Assembly (NCBI GenBank): GCA_030040495.1
Contig: JASHTP010000562.1
Span: 1-5,223 of the forward strand
Length of the DNA: 5,223 nucleotides
From: Alphaproteobacteria bacterium
GTDB lineage: Bacteria; Pseudomonadota; Alphaproteobacteria; ATCC43930; CGMCC-115725
Reading direction: 5' to 3'
Within the stretch, counting starts at the first letter, position 1. Each line of letters opens with the position of its first letter. The notes below the pieces were generated by a model. The model saw only the letters and a program-made list of their open reading frames with translations, was not told the origin of the DNA and did no database searches. The position numbers were made by a program, and so were the translations under genes. Shown here piece by piece: positions 1 through 5,223 of this stretch.

Positions 1-2155
1 CGCGGCGGCGGGCGGCGGCGGGCGCGGGCAGGGCGGGGCGTCGCGCACGCCGGCGCTCGACGCCTACACCATCGATCTCACGGCGGAGGCGCAGGCCGGC
101 CGCATCGACCCCATCATCGGCCGCGATGCCGAGATCCGGCAGATCGTCGACGTGCTGATGCGCCGGCGGCAGAACAACCCGATTCTCACCGGCGAGGCCG
201 GCGTCGGCAAGACTGCGATCGTCGAGGGCTTCGCCCAGCGCATCGTCGCCGGCGACGTGCCACCGCCGCTCAAGCCGGTGCAGGTGCGCATCCTCGATCT
301 CGGATTGCTGCAGGCCGGCGCCGGCATCAAGGGCGAGTTCGAGAACCGCTTGAAGCAGGTGATCGACGAGGTCCGCACTTCGGCGCGGCCGATCGTGCTG
401 TTCATCGACGAGGCGCACACCATGATCGGTGCCGGCGGCGCGCCGGGGCAGGGGGACGCGGCCAACCTGCTGAAGCCGGCGCTGGCGCGCGGCGAGCTCA
501 GGACCATCGCCGCCACGACCTGGGCCGAATACAAGAAATATTTCGAGAAGGATCCGGCGCTGGCGCGGCGCTTCCAGGTGATCAAGGTCGAGGAGCCCGA
601 CGAGCCCGCGGCGATCGCCATGCTGCGCGGCCTCGTGCCCAAGCTCGAGCGCCATCACGGGGTACGCATCCTCGAAGAGGCCGTCGGCGAGGCGGTGCGG
701 CTGTCGCACCGCTACATCGCCGGCCGGCAGCTGCCGGACAAGGCGGTGAGCCTGCTCGACACGGCGGCAGCGCGCGTCGCCATCGCCCAGGCGAGCCGGC
801 CGCCGGCGCTGCAGGACGCGATCCGGCGCTGCGAGGCGCTGGCGGCGGAGATCGACCTGCTGTCGCGCGAGAAGATCGCCGGGCGCGACCATGTCGAGCG
901 CATCGACCGGCTGCTGGAGGAGCTGGCGCATGGCGAGGAGACCCGCGATCGCCTGGCCGCGCGCTGGGAGCAGGAGCGCGCCACGGTGCGGCGCATCGCC
1001 GAGCTCGAGCGCGAGATCGAGAACGCGCCGCCGGGCAAGGACATCGCCGCCTCGCTCGCCGCGCTCGGCGGCGTCCGGCTCGAGCTTGAGGAGATCCAGG
1101 AGGGCGATGCGATGGTGCCGGCGCATGTCGACACCCACACCATCGCCGAGGTGGTCTCGGGCTGGACCGGCATTCCGGTCGGCAAGATGCTCAGCGACCG
1201 CATCGAGACGGTGCGCACGCTGAAGCAGCGGATGGCGGAACGCATCGTCGGCCAGGACGCCGCGCTCGACGTGATCTGCCGGCGCATGCAGACCTATCAC
1301 GCCGATCTCGGCGAGCCCGGCAAGCCCGCCGGCGTCTTCCTGCTGGTCGGGCCGAGCGGCGTCGGCAAGACCGAGACGGCGATCACGCTCGCCGACCTGC
1401 TCTACGGCGGCGAGCGCACGATGATCACCGTCAACATGTCGGAATACCAGGAGGCGCATTCGGTCTCCGGCCTCAAGGGCGCGCCGCCGGGCTATGTCGG
1501 CTACGGCAAGGGCGGCGTCCTGACCGAGGCGGTGCGGCGCAACCCCTATACGGTCGTGCTGCTCGACGAAGTCGAGAAGGCGCACCCCGACGTGCTGGAG
1601 CTGTTCTACCAGGTGTTCGACAAGGGCGTGCTCGAGGACAGCGAAGGCCAGGTGGTCAATTTCAAGAACACGACCATCTTGCTCACCTGCAACATCGGCG
1701 CCGACACCATCATCGAGCTGGTGCGCACCAGCCGCGGCGAGATCGCCGCCGAGGATATCGTCGAGGCGATCCGGCCGCAGCTGGTGCGGCATTTCAAGCC
1801 GGCCTTCCTCGGCCGGCTGGTCGTCGTCCCGTATCTGCCGCTCGGCGACGCCGAGATCGAGGACATCGTGCGCCTGAAGCTGAAGCGCGTGCAGGACCGC
1901 TTCTGGGACACCTACCGCGCCGAGCTGAGCTTCGCGCCCGAGGTGGTGAGCGCCATCGCCGCGCGCTGCACCGAGATCGACACCGGTGCGCGCGCCATCG
2001 ACAATCTGCTCACCAACACGCTGCTGCCGGAGCTCTCGAACGAGATCCTGGCGCGGCTCACCGAAGGCGCCGGCTTCGAGATCGTGCATATCGACCTCGA
2101 CGGCGAGGGCGGGCTGCGTTTCGTCTTCGACGACGCCGTCGTTGCGGCACGGTGA
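1..2155 (+). CDS. clpV (tssH): T6SS AAA+ ATPase ClpV/TssH, 5'-truncated
   Basis: Hexameric AAA+ unfoldase of the cytoplasm that pulls apart the contracted T6SS sheath (TssB/TssC) so its subunits can be reused. The frame is open from base 2, giving 717 visible residues; the family is usually about 850-900, so the N-terminal sheath-binding domain lies off the left edge. Numbering from base 2: Ala/Gly-rich linker 1-17; D1 Walker A GEAGVGKT 64-71; D1 pore loop KGEFE 110-114; Walker B LFIDEAH 133-139; candidate arginine finger 189-190; charged helical coiled-coil middle domain about 271-380; D2 Walker A GPSGVGKT 450-457; pore loop GYVGYGKGG 497-505; Walker B VVLLDE 518-523; sensor-1 Asn 564; FLGR arginine 605; sensor-2 GAR 662-664. 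Both ATPase sites look intact. The motif TGWTGIPVGKM-like stretch after the middle domain and the lone vgrG linkage favour ClpV over ClpB. The stop codon is one base before vgrG. Confidence 0.96.
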   Translation, partial: AAAGGGGRGQGGASRTPALDAYTIDLTAEAQAGRIDPIIGRDAEIRQIVDVLMRRRQNNPILTGEAGVGKTAIVEGFAQRIVAGDVPPPLKPVQVRILDLGLLQAGAGIKGEFENRLKQVIDEVRTSARPIVLFIDEAHTMIGAGGAPGQGDAANLLKPALARGELRTIAATTWAEYKKYFEKDPALARRFQVIKVEEPDEPAAIAMLRGLVPKLERHHGVRILEEAVGEAVRLSHRYIAGRQLPDKAVSLLDTAAARVAIAQASRPPALQDAIRRCEALAAEIDLLSREKIAGRDHVERIDRLLEELAHGEETRDRLAARWEQERATVRRIAELEREIENAPPGKDIAASLAALGGVRLELEEIQEGDAMVPAHVDTHTIAEVVSGWTGIPVGKMLSDRIETVRTLKQRMAERIVGQDAALDVICRRMQTYHADLGEPGKPAGVFLLVGPSGVGKTETAITLADLLYGGERTMITVNMSEYQEAHSVSGLKGAPPGYVGYGKGGVLTEAVRRNPYTVVLLDEVEKAHPDVLELFYQVFDKGVLEDSEGQVVNFKNTTILLTCNIGADTIIELVRTSRGEIAAEDIVEAIRPQLVRHFKPAFLGRLVVVPYLPLGDAEIEDIVRLKLKRVQDRFWDTYRAELSFAPEVVSAIAARCTEIDTGARAIDNLLTNTLLPELSNEILARLTEGAGFEIVHIDLDGEGGLRFVFDDAVVAAR

Positions 2156-2156
2156 A

Positions 2157-4151
2157 ATGACCGTCCTCGGCTACACCCAGACCGGCTATACCTTCACCGT
2201 CACGACGCCGCTCGGCGCCGACATGCTGCTGCTCGAGGCGTTCGAGGGCGAAGAGCAGATCTCCGGCCTCTTCGCGTTCCGGCTCGACATGGAGTCCGAG
2301 CATGGCGATCTCGATTTCACCCAAATCGTCGGCCAGAGCGTCACCATCGCCGGCACCGACAAGGACGGCAACACGCGCTACTTCAACGGCATCGTCGCGC
2401 GCATGGTGCAGAGCGGGCTCAACTATCACTTCGACATGCGGCCGAAGCTGTGGCAGCTGACGCTCGCCTCGGACAACCGCATCTTCCAGGAGAAGTCGGT
2501 GCCCGACATCGTCAAGCAGGTGCTGCAGGAGCAGGGCGTCGCCGACGTCAAGGATGCGCTCACGGGCACCTACAATCCGCGCGACTACTGCGTGCAGTAT
2601 CGCGAGACCTGCTTCGACTTCGTCTCGCGGCTAATGGAGGAGGAGGGGATTTTCTATTTCTTCCAGCACGAGGACGGCAAGCACACGATGGTGCTCGCCG
2701 ACGACGCCAGCGCGTTCGCGGCCTGCCCCAACCTCGCCTCCGTCGCCTTCAAGCCGGAAAGCGCCAAGGCCTGGGAGGAGCAGGACCTGGTGATCGCACT
2801 GAGCCTCGAGGAGAGCGTCGTCACCGGCAAGTACCAGGCCGACGACTTCAACTTCGAGACGCCGACGACGCAGCTGCTCTCGACCACCACCGGCAGCGGC
2901 AGCACCATGCAGATCTACGAGTATCCCGGCCTCTACCAGACCAAGGGCGACGGCGACGGCTATGGCAAGAAGCGCCTCGACGGGCTCGAGGTCCCGGCGC
3001 GCCTTGTCAGCGGCGAGAGCACCTGCCGCGCGTTCTCGACCGGCTGCACCTTCACGCTCACCGGCCATCCCCGCGACGACGTCAACGACACCTACGTGCT
3101 GCGCCGGATCACCCACTCCGGCGGCAGGCGGCATTACCGCAACGGCTTCGTCGCCTTTCCCTCGAGCGCGACTTTCCGCCCGCCGCGCCTCACGCCCAAG
3201 CCGCGCATCGCCGGCACCCAGACCGCGCTCGTCGTGGGCAAGTCGGGAGAGGAGATTTGGACCGACAAGTACGGCCGCATCAAGGTGCAGTTCCACTGGG
3301 ATCAGCTCGGCCAGAACGACGAGAACAGCTCCTGCTGGATCCGCGTGGCACAGGGCTGGGCGGGCAAGAACTGGGGCGCGATCTTTCTGCCGCGCATCGG
3401 CCAGGAGGTGGTGGTGAGCTTCCTTGAGGGCGATCCCGACCGGCCGCTCGTCACCGGCTCCGTCTATAACGGCCAGCAGCCGGTGCCTTACACCTTGCCG
3501 GACGAGCAGACCAAGAGCACGGTGAAGAGCAACTCGTCGAAGGGCGGCAACGGCTTCAACGAGATCCGTTTCGAGGACAAGGCCGACAGCGAGGAGATGT
3601 ACCTCCACGCGCAGAAGGACATGAAGATCGACGTCCTCAACGACCAGACCACCACCATCACCAACAACCGCACCGTCACCGTCAGCGAGAAGGACGACAG
3701 CCTGACGGTGTCGAAGGGCAACCGCTCGGTGACGGTGAGCCAAGGCAACGAGAGCCTCACCGTGAGCCAGGGCGACCGCACCATCGCGGTGAGCCAGGGA
3801 AAGGAGACGCACAGCGTGCAGAGCACGCGCGAGGTCACCGTCACCGGCAACGAGACGCACACCAATAAGGCCGATTTTACCCAGAATGTCAGCGGCAACT
3901 ACACGCTCAAGGTGACCGGCACGCTCACCATCCAGGCGACCGGCGACCTCACCATCAAGACCGACGGCGCGCTCACCGTGCAGTCCGGCACGTCGCTGAC
4001 GGTGAAATCGGGCACCGATCTCAGCGCCAGCTCCGGCACCGGCTTGAGCCTCAGCGGCAGCACAACGATGGAGATCAAAGGCAGCGCTTCCGGCACGGTC
4101 GATGGCGGCGGCATGCTGACGGTGAAGGGCGGTATGGTGAAGATCAATTGA
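2157..4151 (+). CDS. vgrG (tssI): T6SS spike protein VgrG/TssI, structural type
   Basis: Trimeric spike at the end of the Hcp tube, needed for assembly and for carrying cargo. It has 664 residues. The gp27-like hub spans about 10-350 and includes the family stretch FDFVSRLMEEEGIFYFF at 153-169. The gp5-like OB domain spans about 360-445, with KYGRIKVQFHWD at 371-382, CWIRVAQGWAGKNWG at 393-407 and the DPDRPLVTGSVYN segment at 426-438. A junction follows (GFNEIRFEDKAD, 466-477), then a repetitive beta-helix to the end, closing with MVKIN. There is no enzymatic extension beyond the needle, so this is not an evolved VgrG; cargo would be non-covalent. I chose ATG 2157 because the protein begins there with a normal VgrG N-terminus. 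The frame is open upstream to 1986, but that part overlaps clpV and has no VgrG similarity. No Shine-Dalgarno sequence is visible; translation probably couples to clpV through TGAAATG. Confidence 0.97.
   Translation: MTVLGYTQTGYTFTVTTPLGADMLLLEAFEGEEQISGLFAFRLDMESEHGDLDFTQIVGQSVTIAGTDKDGNTRYFNGIVARMVQSGLNYHFDMRPKLWQLTLASDNRIFQEKSVPDIVKQVLQEQGVADVKDALTGTYNPRDYCVQYRETCFDFVSRLMEEEGIFYFFQHEDGKHTMVLADDASAFAACPNLASVAFKPESAKAWEEQDLVIALSLEESVVTGKYQADDFNFETPTTQLLSTTTGSGSTMQIYEYPGLYQTKGDGDGYGKKRLDGLEVPARLVSGESTCRAFSTGCTFTLTGHPRDDVNDTYVLRRITHSGGRRHYRNGFVAFPSSATFRPPRLTPKPRIAGTQTALVVGKSGEEIWTDKYGRIKVQFHWDQLGQNDENSSCWIRVAQGWAGKNWGAIFLPRIGQEVVVSFLEGDPDRPLVTGSVYNGQQPVPYTLPDEQTKSTVKSNSSKGGNGFNEIRFEDKADSEEMYLHAQKDMKIDVLNDQTTTITNNRTVTVSEKDDSLTVSKGNRSVTVSQGNESLTVSQGDRTIAVSQGKETHSVQSTREVTVTGNETHTNKADFTQNVSGNYTLKVTGTLTIQATGDLTIKTDGALTVQSGTSLTVKSGTDLSASSGTGLSLSGSTTMEIKGSASGTVDGGGMLTVKGGMVKIN
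3672..3806 (+). repeat. VgrG needle: five 9-residue repeats
   Basis: VgrG residues 506-550 are five consecutive nonapeptides with consensus (S/T)(L/V)TVSQG(N/D)x. The valine recurs every nine residues (509, 518, 527, 536, 545), and a weaker sixth unit follows at 551-559. At DNA level the unit is 27 bp, but synonymous codons differ between copies (for example ctgacggtg and ctcaccgtg for LTV). That points to an old repeat kept by protein structure rather than a recent duplication. It probably forms part of the triple-stranded beta-helix. Confidence 0.8.
3894..4133 (+). repeat. VgrG needle: ten 8-residue repeats
   Basis: VgrG residues 580-659 can be laid out as ten octapeptides of approximate consensus GxLTVxxG (for example GDLTIKTD, GALTVQSG, TSLTVKSG, GMLTVKGG), ending in MVKIN. 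The period of eight matches the octapeptide beta-helix known from phage T4 gp5 and from VgrG needles. It differs from the nine-residue period in the upstream part of the same needle. The end of this block is where the PAAR-type tip would sit. Confidence 0.75.
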
Positions 4152-4156
4152 GGAGG
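4150..4156 (+). promoter_or_regulatory. Strong Shine-Dalgarno sequence (GAGGAGG) after vgrG
   Basis: GAGGAGG overlaps the vgrG stop codon and is the best anti-16S match in the window. The nearest ATG is at 4160, with a short 3-base spacer, and opens an 11-codon frame. The MORN gene's ATG at 4192 is 35 bases away, too far for this site to serve it directly. The match is plain in the sequence; which start it serves is inference. Confidence 0.5.
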
Positions 4157-4159
4157 CGG

Positions 4160-4195
4160 ATGGTGCGTGAGAGCATCCGGGCCGGCCGGCGATGA
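4160..4195 (+). CDS. Possible 11-codon leader minigene (MVRESIRAGRR)
   Basis: A short frame starts at ATG 4160, right after GAGGAGG, and stops at TGA 4193-4195. That stop overlaps the ATG of the MORN-repeat gene as ATGA. This is the usual geometry of translational coupling: ribosomes finishing the minigene could restart on the MORN gene, which has no good Shine-Dalgarno sequence of its own. The peptide is basic and resembles no leader I know. It could equally be chance, or the true N-terminus of the MORN protein displaced by one missing base. Low confidence as a real gene. Confidence 0.25.
   Translation: MVRESIRAGRR
4177..4189 (+). promoter_or_regulatory. Small GC hairpin just before the MORN start codon
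   Basis: CCGG at 4177-4180 can pair with CCGG at 4186-4189 around the 5-base loop GCCGG. The perfect 10-bp palindrome GCCGGCCGGC at 4181-4190 overlaps it. The structure would cover the region where a Shine-Dalgarno sequence for ATG 4192 should be. It has no following T-run, so it is not an intrinsic terminator. Short GC palindromes are common by chance in such GC-rich DNA. Confidence 0.2.
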
Positions 4196-4866
4196 ACGGC
4201 GACGCGACGGGCGCCGGCACTGTGATCCGCAAGGATGAGAGCGGCGTCGTGCTGTCGGAGGCGCAGCTCGAGAACGGCGTGCTGACCGGGCCCGCGGTGA
4301 GCTATCACCCCAACGGGCAAAGAGCGCACACCGCCACCTTCAAGGACGGCAAGCTCGCGGGCGAGATGGTGCAATACGACGCCGCCGGCCAGATCGCCGC
4401 GCGCATGAATTTCCGTGACGGCGTGCTCGACGGGCCGATGATCGTCTATGCCGATGGCCGCAAGCTCGCCGAATTGCCTTATGCCAAGGGGGTGCTCGAG
4501 GGCGAGATGAAGAGCTACGACGCCGCCGGAAGGCTGCAGAGCATCGCGCCCTACAAGGCGGGCAAGCTCGACGGCGTGATGACGGTGTTCCACCCCAGCG
4601 GTGCCAAGCTGCGCGAGGCGCCTTACAAGGCCGGCCTGCTCGAGGGCGAGGCGGTCGACTACTGGGAAAGCGGCGGCATGCGCCAGCGCGCCTCCTGGCG
4701 CGCCGACCTGCTCGACGGCCCCCTCACCAGCTACCACGAGAGTGGCGACGTCAACGAGCAAGCGGTCTTCGCCAAGGGCAAGCCGGTGTCGCGCCAGCAG
4801 GCGCCACCGCCGGAGCCGGGCAAGGCACAGAAGAAATCGTGGATCGACAAAGCGTTCGGTGGCTGA
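4192..4866 (+). CDS. MORN/YwqK-type repeat protein in T6SS spike operon
   Basis: A 224-residue protein of unknown function, probably cytoplasmic: no signal peptide or membrane segment is visible. Residues 28-194 are seven repeats of about 24 residues with the pattern (D/K)GxLxGxxxxYxxxGxxxxxxxY, the MORN_2 type found in YwqK-family proteins. Clear units start at 52, 76, 99, 123, 147 and 171. Such repeats form elongated beta-hairpin sheets. A linker with APPPEPG (204-210) leads to a tail KKSWIDKAFGG (214-224), which could be a docking peptide. ATG 4192 is the only usable start in this frame, since an in-frame TGA lies at 4168-4170. Lying between vgrG and a PAAR-like gene, it could be an adaptor, chaperone, spike accessory or immunity protein. 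YwqK relatives are often labelled antitoxins, but that label should not be copied here without a partner toxin. Confidence 0.88.
   Translation: MNGDATGAGTVIRKDESGVVLSEAQLENGVLTGPAVSYHPNGQRAHTATFKDGKLAGEMVQYDAAGQIAARMNFRDGVLDGPMIVYADGRKLAELPYAKGVLEGEMKSYDAAGRLQSIAPYKAGKLDGVMTVFHPSGAKLREAPYKAGLLEGEAVDYWESGGMRQRASWRADLLDGPLTSYHESGDVNEQAVFAKGKPVSRQQAPPPEPGKAQKKSWIDKAFGG
4273..4773 (+). repeat. Seven 72-bp (24-residue) MORN-type repeats
   Basis: This is the coding block for residues 28-194 of the MORN protein. Each unit carries a G-x-L-x-G turn, an aromatic residue about five residues later (Y37, Y62, Y86, Y109, F133, Y157, Y181), and a second glycine near the middle. Short DNA identities recur, such as ctcgagggcgag at 4495 and 4639, but the copies are otherwise diverged. 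This is an old protein repeat rather than a recent expansion. Confidence 0.8.
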
Positions 4867-4872
4867 GAGCGG

Positions 4873-4877
4873 GGAGG
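4873..4877 (+). promoter_or_regulatory. Shine-Dalgarno sequence for the DUF4280 gene
   Basis: GGAGG lies seven bases before ATG 4885, a near-ideal spacing. This decides the start over the in-frame ATG 4891, which would sit 13 bases away. Confidence 0.65.
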
Positions 4878-4884
4878 GCGGGCG

Positions 4885-5223
4885 ATGGGAATGCAGGTGG
4901 TGGCGGGGGCGGTGCTGCAATGCAGCTTCGGCGCCGCGCCGAGCGCGCTCAGCGTGTTGCCGGCCAATCGCACCAATGCCGGCGGACCGCCGGCGGCGAA
5001 CATCATGGACTACGCGCCGATGGTCAACATCGCGCCTTTCGGCATGTGCAACAGCATCGCCAACCCAACCGTGGCCGCGGCGACGGCGGCGGCGATGGGC
5101 GTGCTGACGCCGATGCCCTGCATCCCCAACACCGTGGCGCCCTGGGTTCCGGGCTCGCCGACGGTGATGATCGCCAATATGCCGGCGCTCAACGACAGCT
5201 CGACCTGCATGTGCGCCTGGGCC
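4885..5223 (+). CDS. DUF4280 PAAR-like spike-tip protein, 3'-truncated
   Basis: Probable T6SS tip protein that caps the VgrG trimer, sharpens the spike and may link cargo. 113 codons are visible with no stop, and the frame runs off the right edge. The sequence follows the DUF4280 pattern I know: LQCSFGAAPS (11-20), VLPANR (24-29), ANIMD (38-42), VNIAPFGMCNS (47-57), NPTVAAATAAA (60-70), GVLTPMPCIP (72-81), APWVPGS (85-91), PALN (100-103) and CMCAW (108-112). The family usually closes soon after with a Gly-Gly-x-Ile type strand, so perhaps 10-20 residues are missing. Longer versions carry a toxin fusion, which cannot be judged here. The visible part has five cysteines (13, 55, 79, 108, 110) and no histidine. 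It starts 18 bases after the MORN gene with its own good Shine-Dalgarno sequence. The PAAR-like role comes from family knowledge. Confidence 0.88.
   Translation, partial: MGMQVVAGAVLQCSFGAAPSALSVLPANRTNAGGPPAANIMDYAPMVNIAPFGMCNSIANPTVAAATAAAMGVLTPMPCIPNTVAPWVPGSPTVMIANMPALNDSSTCMCAWA

Noticed and set aside
1..45. GC-rich low-complexity start considered as a regulatory or repeat element
   Set aside because: It reads in frame as the Ala/Gly-rich linker before the ClpV D1 domain, which is usual in this family.
64..642. Minus-strand open frame opposite the clpV D1 domain, and others opposite clpV
   Set aside because: Overlaps well-conserved AAA+ motifs on the plus strand; Ser/Arg-rich composition is typical of antisense shadow frames.
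1986..2156. Upstream start for vgrG giving 57 extra residues
   Set aside because: The extension overlaps clpV, is Arg/Ser/Cys-rich, and VgrG similarity begins only at ATG 2157.
2450..3427. Plus-strand open frame of 325 codons inside vgrG
   Set aside because: Arg/Gly/Ala/Pro-rich shadow in another frame; all recognisable motifs are in the VgrG frame.
3672..4133. Tandem repeats considered as CRISPR or minisatellite
   Set aside because: Units are in-frame 27-bp and 24-bp codon repeats with synonymous differences and no spacers; they encode the VgrG needle.
4177..4191. GC palindrome considered as a terminator between vgrG and the MORN gene
   Set aside because: The stem is only four base pairs and no T-run follows; the genes are probably cotranscribed.
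2631..4232. Long minus-strand open frame (533 codons) opposite vgrG
   Set aside because: It lies wholly antisense to an unmistakable VgrG and translates to low-complexity Ala/Leu/Val/His/Arg-rich sequence, as expected from stop-poor antisense frames in GC-rich DNA.
4144..4920. Minus-strand open frame (258 codons) opposite the MORN gene
   Set aside because: The plus strand shows clear periodic repeats and correct gene spacing; the antisense product only mirrors that repeat and resembles no family.

Overview
The window is a piece of a type VI secretion system (T6SS) locus from a high-GC bacterium. All genes lie on the + strand and are packed as one apparent operon. Codons are strongly biased to G/C in third position, and the ClpV and VgrG proteins look proteobacterial. 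I lean towards an alphaproteobacterium, but the sequence does not prove this and I name no genus.

Layout: (1) 1-2155 holds the 3' four-fifths of clpV/tssH, the AAA+ unfoldase that recycles the contracted sheath. Its N-terminal domain is off the left edge. (2) 2157-4151 is a complete vgrG/tssI (664 aa), starting one base after the clpV stop codon. It has the gp27-like and gp5-OB cores and a repetitive beta-helical needle, with no C-terminal effector domain. (3) 4192-4866 encodes a 224-aa protein made almost wholly of seven 24-residue MORN/YwqK-type repeats, followed by a proline-rich linker and a short lysine/aromatic tail. (4) 4885 to beyond 5223 encodes a DUF4280-type PAAR-like protein, cut by the right edge close to its expected end.

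How they work together: VgrG forms the spike trimer. The DUF4280 protein is the probable tip that caps it. ClpV disassembles the contracted sheath after firing. The MORN-repeat protein sits between spike and tip genes, where T6SS loci often encode an adaptor or chaperone, and its function is unknown. No recognisable toxin or immunity gene is in the window; one could follow the DUF4280 gene.

The least explained parts are the MORN-repeat protein, an 11-codon minigene with the best Shine-Dalgarno sequence in the window that ends on the MORN start codon, and the histidine-free, cysteine-containing tip protein. There is no stretch over 300 bases without a gene. I saw no tRNA, rRNA, CRISPR, insertion sequence or convincing terminator.
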